Origin: Candidatus Nitrososphaera evergladensis SR1
GTDB lineage: Archaea; Thermoproteota; Nitrososphaeria; Nitrososphaerales; Nitrososphaeraceae
DNA: 64,000 nucleotides
Assembly (NCBI RefSeq): GCF_000730285.1
Contig: NZ_CP007174.1
Coordinates: forward strand, 2,356,001-2,420,000
Direction of reading: 5' to 3'
Under the pieces are notes generated by a model. It worked only from the letters and a program-made list of their open reading frames with translations, had not been told where the DNA came from and did no database searches. Each line of letters opens with the position of its first letter. Within the stretch, counting starts at the first letter, position 1. Of this stretch, positions 1 through 9,028 are shown one piece after another. A program made the translations under genes and the position numbers.

Positions 1-1023
1 GGTTGGAAGCGCAGTCGCAAGCTGGCGCGGAGACTGCCGCGTCGCCGGCGCAAACACGGCTGCCAGGTAGAACAGGCCCCCGACCCACGCAGACACTGCC
101 ATAAAATGCGTCCAGTCAAGCGCGATCGCAAGCGCGGGCAGAAACGGCGCGGCAGAGTTGTGGCTCAGTATGCTGTTTGAGAACAGCGAGACCGCGCCTG
201 CCGCAAGCGCGGCATACAATAGCAGCAGTTTGCTGCCATTTTTCTTCACCATGTAGGCAAAAATCGCGCCGGCCACTATTGCAGATGTTGCAAGCCGGAT
301 TAGCCACACGGCGCCGGCAGGCGAGGTTGCAACAAGCGACTGTACGGCCTGCCCAAGTGGAGCGCCAGCTGCCACGGCAAGGTTGCCGGCCTGCAAGAGC
401 ATGATTACGGTGGCAGACGCGGCCATGGCGCCTGCGCTTGCAAGCAGGATGATTGAAAACCTGCGAGACGGACGGCCTTCAAGCTTTTTCTGCAGGATCG
501 CGTGTGCCATCGCCCCGCCGACTATTGCCGCCTGCGCCACCAGCAGAGGCCACTTGGCAAGCGCGTCTTCAGACGACGTGACGTACCGCGTCTCGCTTGG
601 CGTCTGCTGCTGCGGCATTACCTCGTGGCCCACGCCAAAGACGTATGCGCCTTCCGTGATGTGCCCGTCGTCAAGTGACATCGTAAACCATGACACGGTG
701 TAGATCCCGTCCTTGACCTTGTTCGTGTCGATTGTCACAGCGGCCTGCCTGCCGTTTTCGCCAATGACTGAAAAGTCGTTGTTGTCGACGCGCTGGTCCT
801 GCGCGTCTGCGACTCGGATGTAGCTTACCTTTGGGTCCGGGCGCTCTGAAAAGGATATTGCAAGCTGTCGCGGAAGCTCGGACTTTTCATGGAACTGCGC
901 GTTTGGCCCAATGGAATATTTCGCCGGCACCGCATGGCCAAACGCAGGCTCTACTGTAGGCAGCAGTAGCGCAAGAGCTGCCAGCGCAAAAATAACGAGG
1001 AAGGACAGGCGATGGCTCGACAT
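1..1023 (-). CDS. CopC-CopD fusion protein (C-terminus cut off by window edge)
   Basis: The frame is open from an ATG at 1023 to the window edge, so 341 codons are visible. A signal peptide (about residues 1-29, ending AFG) puts His30 at the mature N-terminus, and a DGH motif (SLDDGHITEG) follows about 90 residues later. Together these form the Cu(II) site of CopC-like domains. At least four membrane helices of CopD type follow (for example WPLLVAQAAIVGG and LDWTHFMAVSAWVGGLF). The predicted role is copper binding outside the cell and copper movement across the membrane. It is related to the first two-thirds of the protein at 1901-4837, from which it is separated by one gene on the same strand. 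Substrate and direction of transport cannot be read from sequence. Confidence 0.85.
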   Translation of the reverse strand, partial: MSSHRLSFLVIFALAALALLLPTVEPAFGHAVPAKYSIGPNAQFHEKSELPRQLAISFSERPDPKVSYIRVADAQDQRVDNNDFSVIGENGRQAAVTIDTNKVKDGIYTVSWFTMSLDDGHITEGAYVFGVGHEVMPQQQTPSETRYVTSSEDALAKWPLLVAQAAIVGGAMAHAILQKKLEGRPSRRFSIILLASAGAMAASATVIMLLQAGNLAVAAGAPLGQAVQSLVATSPAGAVWLIRLATSAIVAGAIFAYMVKKNGSKLLLLYAALAAGAVSLFSNSILSHNSAAPFLPALAIALDWTHFMAVSAWVGGLFYLAAVFAPATRQSPRQLATALPT

Positions 1024-1058
1024 GGCTCTTTTAGCACACGAAAAAAAGAGATGCGGCT

Positions 1059-1817
1059 TTACTTGCCCCGCCGCGCCACTGCCACTGCGCCTATCGCTAT
1101 GCCCACTATGCCAAGGCCGACTCCTGCCCACGCCATCATCATGTTGCCACCGTCATTGTTGCTTGATGTTGCTGTAGTCGGCGCCTTGACGGATGCCACG
1201 TCGCTCTGGAGCTGCGTTATGGCCTTGCTCACGTCGTTGTTCTGCATGTACGGCTCGGGGAACCCTGCGTCAGTGCGCTGCTCAAAGCAACCATAGCCCC
1301 CAGTTACTCCCTTTCTCACTACGCCTTCTGACACCGTGACAGTCGAGTTGTTTGACTGCGCGCCAGCCTCACCTGCAGGCGTGCACGAGAACGTGAGGTT
1401 GACCGGCGTGTTGTTTATCGTCCCAAAAATGTGGTACGTGTACGTCGTCGCAATGGTAGGGTAGAATGGCGCGCTGTACTGGCCCGGCGAATTGAACACG
1501 GGCTCTAGTGGCATCTCTTTCTTTTTGTCTCCCGCCCCTATCTCGACTTTTAGCGTCTGCTCAAGGCCGGTGACAGGAGTCGCCCCCGCCGCGCGAGAGT
1601 TCATCGGGTCGCTCGGGTCTGCGTTGAGGACGCGAAGGTCAACTCCAGTCTTGTCGTCAACAAACGCCGGCTCGTTGAGCGAGCCTATTACTATCAAGTA
1701 GTCCTTGCCGCCTATCGTATAGAGCTGGCGCTGGTGCGCAAAGGCCGGTGCCGTAAAAGCGCCTGCCAAGAGAAGCGCGACCGCTACTGTCCCAGCTATA
1801 ATTACTGCGAGTTTCAT
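1059..1817 (-). CDS. Secreted, C-terminally anchored protein of unknown function
   Basis: This 252-residue protein has a clear signal peptide (residues 1-27, ending AFA before HQRQLY), an extracellular domain, and a C-terminal helix (AWAGVGLGIVGIAIGAVAVA) ending in RRGK. That topology means it is anchored outside the membrane. The extracellular part keeps two Cys residues (FSCTP and YGCFEQR) that could form a disulfide. It sits between two CopC/CopD genes on the same strand, so a role with copper or the cell surface is likely but only inferred from context. I do not recognise the domain. Confidence 0.85.
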   Translation of the reverse strand: MKLAVIIAGTVAVALLLAGAFTAPAFAHQRQLYTIGGKDYLIVIGSLNEPAFVDDKTGVDLRVLNADPSDPMNSRAAGATPVTGLEQTLKVEIGAGDKKKEMPLEPVFNSPGQYSAPFYPTIATTYTYHIFGTINNTPVNLTFSCTPAGEAGAQSNNSTVTVSEGVVRKGVTGGYGCFEQRTDAGFPEPYMQNNDVSKAITQLQSDVASVKAPTTATSSNNDGGNMMMAWAGVGLGIVGIAIGAVAVARRGK

Positions 1818-1900
1818 GGATGTATTGCGTGTTATAGAAAATTTAAGAAAAGTGGTACATCCGGCGAATGCACTATTATTTTAAAAAAGAAAAAAAGAAG

Positions 1901-4837
1901 TTAGTGCAGGTTTCTCATAGCCGTACGGACGTTGCGCTTCAAGTCCATCTCGCTCTTGGCGTACATCAGTGCGCTTATCACGATGCCGGCGGCTATTGCA
2001 GGTCCTGCCAGGTCGGCAAGCGAAAAGCCGATGTTGGTTACGGGGCTTTTTGCTTCTTCAGGCGTGCCGTTGTTGCCAGGCTGCGGCGCCGGCGAAGATG
2101 GCTTGGCAGTTATCGTGATGCTTCCAAGCGCAGATCCTTGCTGCTCTGCAAACCAGATCTTGCCCTTGTCGTCAGCGACTAGGTATTGGACGAATGAACC
2201 AGAGGTCGGTATCTTGGCCTCGGTGCTTGCGCCGGTCCTTGGATCGAATACTGCAACCCGGTCTATCGTGTGCTGGGCGACCCATATGTTGCCATAGCTG
2301 TCAGCCGCCATTCCAAAGGGCAGGCCGGCGCTGTTCAGGGCAGGATACTCGTGGAACGTCTCAAAGAGCGGGTTGAACGCTGTGACAGTGTGACCTTCAT
2401 GCTCGGTGATATAGAGGTCGTGGCCGTTTGGATCAGGGAATATGGAAGTAGGCACCACGAGCTTGTTTGAGCCTTTTGGTGCGTATTCTGTGATGTTGCC
2501 GGTGGCAGGGTCTATCATGGCGATCTTGCCAACCGCGGATTCAGGCATCCAGAGTTTGCCGTCACGGTCAACGGTAATGTTTACAGGCCCTGACTGAGGT
2601 GTCGGTATGTTAAATGCAGTGAATTTGCCGGATGCAGGCTCGAACTTGAATACCTTGTTCGACTCTGTTACGGGCATCCACACATTTCCATCGTTGTCGA
2701 TTGCAAGTCCGGCTATTATGCCCTTTTCTGGCAGGGGGAAATTGCGGTTCGTCTTTGTATCAGGATCGTACTGTCCAAGAAGATACTTGGTAGGGTCTAT
2801 GTACCATATCTTGCCATCGCTTCCAAGCCTTACTATCGATGCAATATTGACCCCGCCGGTCAAGTTGTGCACAGTATATTTGCCGGTCGCTATATCGAAC
2901 TGCCATATCCTTCCAGAGCCAATTGTTTGGTCGCCGGCCCATATCGACTGGCGTTTTGCATCAAATATGGGGAACAAGGGTTTGCTACTTTCTGGCGTCT
3001 TGTACTCCTTGACCTCAAAGCCAAGGCTGGATATCGCTGGCCTGACGGGGATGTCAAGGCTTGCCACGATGTTTGACGAAGAGGAGCGCACGCCTTCCAC
3101 CTGTATCGACCACATGCCAGGCAGGCTGAACGCCGCGTCTCCGACGAACGTGCCGTCCTGCTGGCGCGTAGCGTTGATGTTTATCGGGCCTATTCCCTTT
3201 TCAACCTGCGTCAGCTTTATAGTTGCAGCATTTACGTCCGTCGCCGGCTTGCCGTCGCTTCCAGAGAACGCAAGCGTAAACCTGTTCTGGCCCACCGCAA
3301 ACGGGTCTATACCGAGGTTTACACTGCCGGAAGGAGCGTACAGCGTCTGGGTGAATTTTGTAGATGCCGCTGCTGCCGTTTGTTGCTGCGAAGTAGCTGC
3401 AAACGCCGCCTGCTGGTCCACTGGCTGCTTGCCGTACTGGGGGAACTCGCCAGCGGGAAGCGAGCTGTTGGCCATTATCGACACCATGAGGAGCAGCGCT
3501 ATTCCGACTCCGGCCTCTGCCTTCAGGCTCTTGGCAAAGCGACCGTAGCCGTTTGACTGGACGGAAGAGCCCCCGACCATTGCGACCATCGCCTTTTTCT
3601 GTATGACAAACTGCGAGTACCCGCCCATTGCGACCATCACGCCGGCAAGCGCCAGCTTGATCGCAAGGACCTTGCCGTACGTGGATGCAAGCGTCAATGA
3701 AAGGTCGCTCTCGATGAGGAACAGCAGGAGGGGCCCGGTTATGATAGAGATGCCAAGTATCGTGACTACTATGGTTGAAAAGCGCGGTATCAGGATGGAA
3801 ACTGCCGCAGCCCTTGCGCGCTCGTCGGCCATCGCAAGGATTTTTGGCACCGCCACAAAGCCCATCAGTATCAGGCCGCCTATCCAGATGCTGGCCGCCG
3901 TGTTGTGGAAAAAGTCAAGCAGGATGGCAGCTATCTGTCCGGTGGCCGCGCCGTGCGCTATCAGGCTTGATGTCACGAGCACCGCAAGGCCCATTACGAG
4001 TATTGCAAGCATCTCGGCCTTGGTTGGAAGCCCGCCGGTCCTGGCCAGCTTGCGGTACACAAACACCGTAATTATCATGAGAATTGACGACTCGATCATG
4101 CGCGTAGTCCATACGTTGCCAAACTTGGTCGCTATCGCCTGGGCTATCCCCGCGTTGATGTCGATTGCCTGCACGGCTATCATGGCAAAGTTTGAGCCAA
4201 TCACGATTGCCGCGCCGATTATGATGAGTTTTACCATCTTGCGGTCGATTGCGGCGCGTTGAGAGGATATTGCGCTTGCAAGCCACGGCACGCGAGAAAG
4301 CGGCCTCCACAGCCACAGCGAGCCAAACGCTGCGCCGACTACGATAACCTGGCCTACCATGCCGGGGAACCTTGACGCTGACTCTAGCGGAGACAGGACC
4401 TGCGAAGGTGCTGCCGTAGGGCCCACGGAAGGCGTGACTGCGGTTCCAATCCCAAACGTAAATGCGCCTTCTACCACGTGGCCGTCAACTGCAGAAAGCA
4501 CCCTCGTGGTGACGGTATAGACGCCGTCAGGCAGGTTTGGCTGCAGAGATACTCCGAGGCTCGCAGTATCGCCGTTCACAAGGTGCGGGTCGTTCTTGTC
4601 AACTCGTGATCCGTCGGGTCCAAGCACGGATATCGTGCTGTACGAAAGCTCTATCGGCTCTGTGAACGAGACTGTCACTTCAGGTGGTGAGGAAGACAGG
4701 CTCTGAAACGGCTTTGGGGAAGAGCTTACAGTTATCGGGTGGGCAAAGGACTGCTGCGGCGGCATGATTGCAAAGGCAAGCGTCACCGCCAGTAAGGAAG
4801 CGGCAAGAACGTACAGCAGCGATGGCCGAACAGACAA
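1901..4837 (-). CDS. CopC-CopD fused to a Vgb/streptogramin-lyase-like beta-propeller
   Basis: This 978-residue protein has three parts. Residues 1-32 are a signal peptide ending SFA. CopC follows, with His33 at the mature N-terminus and a VDGH motif near residue 117, the usual Cu(II) ligands. A CopD-like membrane domain covers about 155-460. A periplasmic domain and then repeated propeller blades (about 610-930) carry the pattern DxxGxxW (DNDGNVWMP, DRDGKLWMP, DSYGNIWVA, DDKGKIWFA), as in Vgb/NHL proteins. A last helix (about 945-965) and basic tail re-anchor it. CopC and CopD indicate copper handling; the propeller suggests extracellular binding or sensing. The propeller is not evidence for antibiotic lyase activity. 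Confidence 0.88.
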   Translation of the reverse strand: MSVRPSLLYVLAASLLAVTLAFAIMPPQQSFAHPITVSSSPKPFQSLSSSPPEVTVSFTEPIELSYSTISVLGPDGSRVDKNDPHLVNGDTASLGVSLQPNLPDGVYTVTTRVLSAVDGHVVEGAFTFGIGTAVTPSVGPTAAPSQVLSPLESASRFPGMVGQVIVVGAAFGSLWLWRPLSRVPWLASAISSQRAAIDRKMVKLIIIGAAIVIGSNFAMIAVQAIDINAGIAQAIATKFGNVWTTRMIESSILMIITVFVYRKLARTGGLPTKAEMLAILVMGLAVLVTSSLIAHGAATGQIAAILLDFFHNTAASIWIGGLILMGFVAVPKILAMADERARAAAVSILIPRFSTIVVTILGISIITGPLLLFLIESDLSLTLASTYGKVLAIKLALAGVMVAMGGYSQFVIQKKAMVAMVGGSSVQSNGYGRFAKSLKAEAGVGIALLLMVSIMANSSLPAGEFPQYGKQPVDQQAAFAATSQQQTAAAASTKFTQTLYAPSGSVNLGIDPFAVGQNRFTLAFSGSDGKPATDVNAATIKLTQVEKGIGPININATRQQDGTFVGDAAFSLPGMWSIQVEGVRSSSSNIVASLDIPVRPAISSLGFEVKEYKTPESSKPLFPIFDAKRQSIWAGDQTIGSGRIWQFDIATGKYTVHNLTGGVNIASIVRLGSDGKIWYIDPTKYLLGQYDPDTKTNRNFPLPEKGIIAGLAIDNDGNVWMPVTESNKVFKFEPASGKFTAFNIPTPQSGPVNITVDRDGKLWMPESAVGKIAMIDPATGNITEYAPKGSNKLVVPTSIFPDPNGHDLYITEHEGHTVTAFNPLFETFHEYPALNSAGLPFGMAADSYGNIWVAQHTIDRVAVFDPRTGASTEAKIPTSGSFVQYLVADDKGKIWFAEQQGSALGSITITAKPSSPAPQPGNNGTPEEAKSPVTNIGFSLADLAGPAIAAGIVISALMYAKSEMDLKRNVRTAMRNLH

Positions 4838-4940
4838 GGCAATTGTAATAAGTGCCGGACCATATTTGACTCTTGCTTACTTTATGGTACAAACCCCGAA
4901 CAATCATCAAAGATTATAAGCACTGCTGGATAATTTTTCT

Positions 4941-5648
4941 ATGATGCTGATGAAAAAAGCCGCCCTTGTTCTAACACTTGCAATCCCGATCTTGCTTGCC
5001 GCAACGCTTTCTTCTTTTTCTTTTGCCCGCCCTGCGTACGCCCACACTGCAACCAAAGCAGGCGATATCAACATGGAGGTAGGCTGGGGAACAGAGCCGC
5101 CGCTTCTTGGCCAGATGAACACCATCACGGTTGAGGTGACCAAGATCTCTGACGGCAAGCCTGTGGCAAACGCGTTTGCAAACGCAAAGGTGACAGTGAC
5201 AAAGGGCGGCGACAGCAAGGACCTTGAAGTCCTTCCAGGAGAGGCGGCCGGCCTCTATGTTGCGCAGATAATCCCGACGCAGCTCGGCCAGATGACGGTC
5301 AAGATAACCGGCACCATTTCCGGCCAGCAGGTAAACAATCAGGTCAACATTGAAGATGTCGAGGACACCAAGACGCTCAACTTCCCGGCATCAAGCGGCG
5401 ACCCGAACCAGAGCATCCCGCAGGACTTTGTCAACCAGATCCGCACAACCCTGTCCGACGTGAGCGGACAAGTTGATGCTGCCAAGACATCTGCGCAAAA
5501 TGCAACCGACGCTGCCCAAAAGGCTGCACAGGACATTGGAACAATAAAATCTGAAGCCGACAGGGCTTACCTGGTCGGCATGGCAGGAATTGGAGTAGGG
5601 GTCGCAGGCATTGCCATTGCAGCCCGCGCCCTTTCTCGCAAGGCCTAG
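4941..5648 (+). CDS. Secreted protein with C-terminal membrane anchor, YtkA/FixH-like domain possible
   Basis: This 235-residue protein starts MMLMKK at 4941; ATGs at 4944 and 4950 are equally possible. An AT-rich TATA-like element (gattataag, about 4911-4919) lies some 25 bases upstream, as expected for a leaderless gene. The signal peptide ends near residue 34 (AYAH). A beta-rich domain follows (VGWGTEPPLLGQMN, then VTKGG and TQLGQMTVKI), typical in outline of small immunoglobulin-like YtkA/FixH domains. An Ala-rich coiled region and one C-terminal helix with RKA end follow. It is the only plus-strand gene in the copper-related group. Its stop overlaps that of the next gene by four bases. 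Confidence 0.8.
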   Translation: MMLMKKAALVLTLAIPILLAATLSSFSFARPAYAHTATKAGDINMEVGWGTEPPLLGQMNTITVEVTKISDGKPVANAFANAKVTVTKGGDSKDLEVLPGEAAGLYVAQIIPTQLGQMTVKITGTISGQQVNNQVNIEDVEDTKTLNFPASSGDPNQSIPQDFVNQIRTTLSDVSGQVDAAKTSAQNATDAAQKAAQDIGTIKSEADRAYLVGMAGIGVGVAGIAIAARALSRKA

Positions 5649-6178
5649 GCCTCCTTTTTCATTTTCTTTATCCTTGCGACGACTACTGCTCCTCCCATAG
5701 TTACTGCAGCAACTGCGGCCAGCGCGCCTGCTGGAAACTCTGGAACCACATTGATGGAAAGGTCAGTGTGCTCTGGTGTTATAGGCACAGGAGGCAGGCC
5801 GAGGCCAAGAAGCTCAACCCTCACGGTATACTGACCGTTTGATGGAAACTTGTACGGCACAGAAAGCTTTCCTTCCACGTTGTGCAGCACCGGCTGGTTG
5901 ACCTGCTTTGAAGCGCGGAATATCTCGTTTCCGTTCTGGAGTACTACGACATCATAGTCCTGATGCTGGTGAAGAGTTGTGGTGCCGGGATTGTAAAAGC
6001 TCACATTCAGTTTGGCGTTTGCACCATCTGACCATTCAGGCTGAATAGCGATGTCAAGGCTTTTTTTGCCACCAGCGGCTGGCGCTCCTGTCTGCGCGTG
6101 TGCAGCAGGAATCACCGCAAACCCGGCGGCCAGGATTGCGGCAAGTGCGACGGAAAGGTATAGCGTTGTAGACACCAT
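5645..6178 (-). CDS. Secreted protein with PEF-type C-terminal sorting signal
   Basis: This 177-residue protein has a signal peptide (about 1-28, ending AHA), a single beta-rich extracellular domain, and a C-terminal tripartite signal: VPEFPAGALA, a hydrophobic helix and a basic end (KKMKKEA). This matches the PEF/PEFG-CTERM style of archaeal surface proteins processed by archaeosortases. The domain is rich in DYDVVVLQNG- and HNVEG-like strands. It reads in series with the next two minus-strand genes, which share the architecture. Its stop (CTAG) overlaps the convergent gene before it. Molecular function is unknown. Confidence 0.82.
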   Translation of the reverse strand: MVSTTLYLSVALAAILAAGFAVIPAAHAQTGAPAAGGKKSLDIAIQPEWSDGANAKLNVSFYNPGTTTLHQHQDYDVVVLQNGNEIFRASKQVNQPVLHNVEGKLSVPYKFPSNGQYTVRVELLGLGLPPVPITPEHTDLSINVVPEFPAGALAAVAAVTMGGAVVVARIKKMKKEA

Positions 6179-6210
6179 ATTGCACCTAATGCCCCGGCCA
6201 AGGTAATAAA

Positions 6211-6738
6211 TTATAGCCCCTTTTGGAACCTTGCGCGGAAAATCGTCGATACAAGCGCGATGCCGGCGGCAGCGGCTAGTATTATCATGGCAGGCGCAAA
6301 CTCGGGTGTTACCGTCACGTCAAAATTGGCCCCCTCGCCAAGTCCGTCGATGTTTGCAATCTTGATCGTGTACGGCCCCTGTGCAGAAAATTCTACGGTC
6401 TGCGTACTTGCAGCGGCTGCTGCTTCAGAAGTCTGCGAGTGCCGGTGCACCACTTCCTGTCCGCTTGCCGACGAGACTATGATAAAATCGTAGGCGACGT
6501 CTTCCAGCTCTCTGCCGGTTTCAGGCTCGATGAATCGTATTTTGAAGGTGTTGTCTGTGCCAATGTCTGCCGGCGTCCATTCAATCTTTACCAGAAACGT
6601 CCCCTGATCGCTTGTAGATTCCAGCATCACCGGATTCGCGTTACCGGCGGCTTGTGCGAAGGCAGGAGGAGGTTGCAAGAAAAAAGGCAAAGCGAGCAAT
6701 AGTGCTGCCGCAGCAAAATGCACTAACACGGACGACAT
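6211..6738 (-). CDS. Secreted protein with PEF-type C-terminal sorting signal, paralogue of its neighbour
   Basis: This 175-residue protein shares its plan with the downstream gene at 5645-6178: a signal peptide ending AFA near residue 29, then a short beta-sandwich-like domain, then TPEFAPA followed by a hydrophobic helix and a basic tail (RARFQKG). Both have a stretch describing the same strand order (YDF/V-I/V-IVSSASG or VVLQNGN, then VxRHSQ or QVNQP). A tandem duplication is therefore likely. It is expected on the outside of the membrane. No metal ligands stand out apart from one HRH. Function is not recognised. Confidence 0.8.
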   Translation of the reverse strand: MSSVLVHFAAAALLLALPFFLQPPPAFAQAAGNANPVMLESTSDQGTFLVKIEWTPADIGTDNTFKIRFIEPETGRELEDVAYDFIIVSSASGQEVVHRHSQTSEAAAAASTQTVEFSAQGPYTIKIANIDGLGEGANFDVTVTPEFAPAMIILAAAAGIALVSTIFRARFQKGL

Positions 6739-6805
6739 TGTGTTTGTCTGCCAGTTCTAATAAAGAGTGTGGTGTTTGAAAAAGAAAAGGAAAAGGGAGG
6801 AGGTC

Positions 6806-7675
6806 TTATAGCCTAAATCCAAAGGCCTGTCCCTTAAAGCGCGCGACGCCTATCACTGCCACAAGCGACACTGCAAGTACCAGCGCTGCAATCACGCCAA
6901 ACTCTGGCACGACCATGGTTCCAGTGATGTCAACCGATGTAGCGCCGGTCGGTGCTGTGAACTTGATCGTCGTCGAGTCTGTCGAGTTTGTTGACGTAAA
7001 TTGCACGGTCTGGCCGTTTGCGGTGACACTCTGTATGCCACTTATCATGGCTTTTGGCAGCGTCAGTTCCATTTCGCCGGCTTTGTCAAAAGCCACGTTG
7101 ACCGACTTGCCCGCGGTGATAGTTGCAGTAGTCACCTTGGAAGTTGCAGACTTGCTGGTCACTGTGTAGCTCTTGCCGTCAAGCTGAGCTGTGGCCGTTC
7201 CTTGCTGCATGGTTGCGTTTCCGCCGCCAGTAGCGTTGCCACCAGTAGTAGTGTTACCACCAGTAGTAGCGCCGCCTCCGCTGCCTGCCGCTGCTACCTT
7301 GAGATCGCCGACCATTGCAGGGTGGAGCGAGCAAAAGTATGGATAGTCTCCTGCCTCCGTGGCCTTCCATTCAAAAGTCTTGCTTGGAGGTATGAGCACG
7401 GGGCTTCCGTCTTCCTTGAGGCCGAACTTTTTGTCGGCGGTGCCTCCGGTGCCAGAGTTCACAGTGTGCAGAGCGCCATCCTTGTTGGTCCATATCACGG
7501 TATCGCCCACATTAGCCTGCGCCGGGTTTGGAGAAAATGCGTCGTTTGTCTTTGTCGACGCTCCCGGCACGATGGTGATGTTGACAGTGGCTGCAAAGGC
7601 GGCCTGGCTAGGGATAGCCAATACGGCCGCCAGAATAGCCGTCATGCCTACGGCTAGTGCTATCTTTGCGTTCAT
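6806..7675 (-). CDS. Plastocyanin-like cupredoxin with PEFG-CTERM anchor
   Basis: Residues 1-29 are a signal peptide (AFAA). A plastocyanin/azurin-type domain (about 30-130) has all four type-1 copper ligands visible: His70 in GALHTVNS, then Cys115, His118 and Met121 in YFCSLHPAM. A Gly/Thr/Asn-rich linker (about 131-155) leads to a second beta domain (about 156-250). The protein ends with VPEFGVIAAL, a hydrophobic helix and a basic end, a PEFG-CTERM signal. The likely role is as a blue copper electron carrier on the cell surface; ammonia-oxidising archaea use such proteins in place of many cytochromes. The second domain is not recognised. Confidence 0.92.
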   Translation of the reverse strand: MNAKIALAVGMTAILAAVLAIPSQAAFAATVNITIVPGASTKTNDAFSPNPAQANVGDTVIWTNKDGALHTVNSGTGGTADKKFGLKEDGSPVLIPPSKTFEWKATEAGDYPYFCSLHPAMVGDLKVAAAGSGGGATTGGNTTTGGNATGGGNATMQQGTATAQLDGKSYTVTSKSATSKVTTATITAGKSVNVAFDKAGEMELTLPKAMISGIQSVTANGQTVQFTSTNSTDSTTIKFTAPTGATSVDITGTMVVPEFGVIAALVLAVSLVAVIGVARFKGQAFGFRL

Positions 7676-7785
7676 TGATAATTGCGAGTGCGATGGGGTT
7701 AAAAGACTTTTGGATTACTGCTCTGTAGGCAGACCCCAAGTATAAGGCAGGTTTTTAACGCACGCGCCGTTTTATTGGAGATACC

Positions 7786-8700
7786 GTGCGCATAGTCTCG
7801 TTTCTGCCAAGCGCCACAGAGACGCTGTACGAGCTTGGTCTCGGACATCACATAGTCGGCGTGACTCACGAGTGCAAGCACCCGCCTGCCGCGCGGAAAA
7901 AGCCGCAGGTCATACGCCCGTCTTTTGATCCTGCCAGCATGTCTGGAAAAGAAATTGACAGCAAGATAGTCGAGCTTGTGCGGTCGGGAGGCGACATTTA
8001 CATAGTTGACGAAAAGGCGCTAAAAGAAGCCGACCCGGAGCTTATCGTGGCTCAGGGGCTCTGCGAGGTCTGCTCTCCCTTTACAAAAGAGATAGGAAGG
8101 GCGGTAAGCATCCTTGGCGGCAGGCCCGACGTGCTGGTGCTTGACCCGCACGACCTTGACGACGTGCGGGTAAGCATCATGGACGTGGCAGAAAAGGTCG
8201 GCAGGGTAAAGGAGGGCCGCAGGCTGGTGTCGTCGCTTCAAAGGCGCATCGACGCAGTGCGCGCATTGAAAATAAAAAACAGGCCAAAGGTGGCGTGCAT
8301 AGAGTGGGTCGACCCGCCGTTCACCGCCGGTCACTGGGTTCCGCAGATGGTCGAGTACGCAGGCGGCACAAACGGCTTGAGCGCTGCAGGCGAGCAGTCG
8401 CGCAGAACAGATTTGGAAGAGATTTCAAAATTCGACCCCGACATCATTGTCATGATGCCGTGCGGCTTTGGAGTAAAGAGGACGCTTGAAGAAATGAAGG
8501 TCCTCAAGGGAAATGCAAAGTGGGAGTCGCTTCGCGCGGTGAAACAAAAGAACGTCTATGCGGTGGAATCGGGCGCGTATTTCAGCAAGCCCAGCCCGCG
8601 AACCGTCGTCGGCCTGGAGATACTTGCCAAGATAATCCACCCCGAAGCTGCGAGAAAGATAAAGGTGCCAAAGGGCAGTTACAAAAAAGTAGTAAAGTAG
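7786..8700 (+). CDS. BtuF-like cobalamin/periplasmic-binding-fold protein lacking a signal peptide
   Basis: This 304-residue protein begins with a GTG at 7786, preceded by ttggag (7775-7780). The N-terminus RIVSFLPSATETLYELG and the motif HECKHPP are typical of the PeripBP_2 (BtuF/FecB) fold, and DPDIIVMMPCGFG and NVYAVES belong to the second lobe. There is no signal peptide or lipobox, so it is probably cytoplasmic, unlike transport-linked BtuF. Such stand-alone forms are usually annotated as cobalamin-binding proteins. The ligand is inferred from the family. No permease or ATPase gene is next to it. Confidence 0.8.
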   Translation: MRIVSFLPSATETLYELGLGHHIVGVTHECKHPPAARKKPQVIRPSFDPASMSGKEIDSKIVELVRSGGDIYIVDEKALKEADPELIVAQGLCEVCSPFTKEIGRAVSILGGRPDVLVLDPHDLDDVRVSIMDVAEKVGRVKEGRRLVSSLQRRIDAVRALKIKNRPKVACIEWVDPPFTAGHWVPQMVEYAGGTNGLSAAGEQSRRTDLEEISKFDPDIIVMMPCGFGVKRTLEEMKVLKGNAKWESLRAVKQKNVYAVESGAYFSKPSPRTVVGLEILAKIIHPEAARKIKVPKGSYKKVVK

Positions 8701-8706
8701 AGAAAG

Positions 8707-9018
8707 TTATTGGGTCAGCGAGACTTCGATGTAGACGTCGTCAGGGATTTTCAGGCGCATAAGCTGCCTTATTGCCCTGTCGTCGGCGCCCACGTCGATT
8801 ACCCGCCTGTGGATGCGAAGCTCGTACTTGTCGTACGTGTTCGTTCCCTGGCCGCACGGCGACTTTCTCGTCACCACCTTCATGCGCTTGGTCGGCAAGG
8901 GGTGGGGCCCGCGCAGCTTGATGCCGCTCTTTTCCCCGATGCCCTTGATCTCGGTGCACACGCCTTCAAGCGTGGTGAGGTTCGTGCTTGTCAGTTTGAT
9001 TCTTGCTGCCTGTGGCAT
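8707..9018 (-). CDS. rps10: Small ribosomal subunit protein uS10
   Basis: This 103-residue protein has the uS10 pattern throughout: ARIKLTSTNLTTLEGVC at the start, the loop motif KLRGPHPLPTKR (about 34-45), then YELRIHRRVIDV and the C-terminal IKIPDDVYIEVSL-type strand. It follows EF-1alpha on the same strand with a 10-base gap; archaea commonly encode the two together. Length is normal. It acts in the head of the 30S subunit. Confidence 0.97.
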   Translation of the reverse strand: MPQAARIKLTSTNLTTLEGVCTEIKGIGEKSGIKLRGPHPLPTKRMKVVTRKSPCGQGTNTYDKYELRIHRRVIDVGADDRAIRQLMRLKIPDDVYIEVSLTQ

Positions 9019-9028
9019 TGAGATTCAC

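Noticed and set aside
2607-3548. 313-codon plus-strand frame over the CopC-CopD-propeller gene
   Set aside because: It is opposite to a gene with clear domains and has no protein-like features of its own.
1901-4837. Antibiotic lyase activity for the Vgb-like propeller
   Set aside because: The repeats show the fold only; related propellers have many roles, and the CopC-CopD context points to copper.
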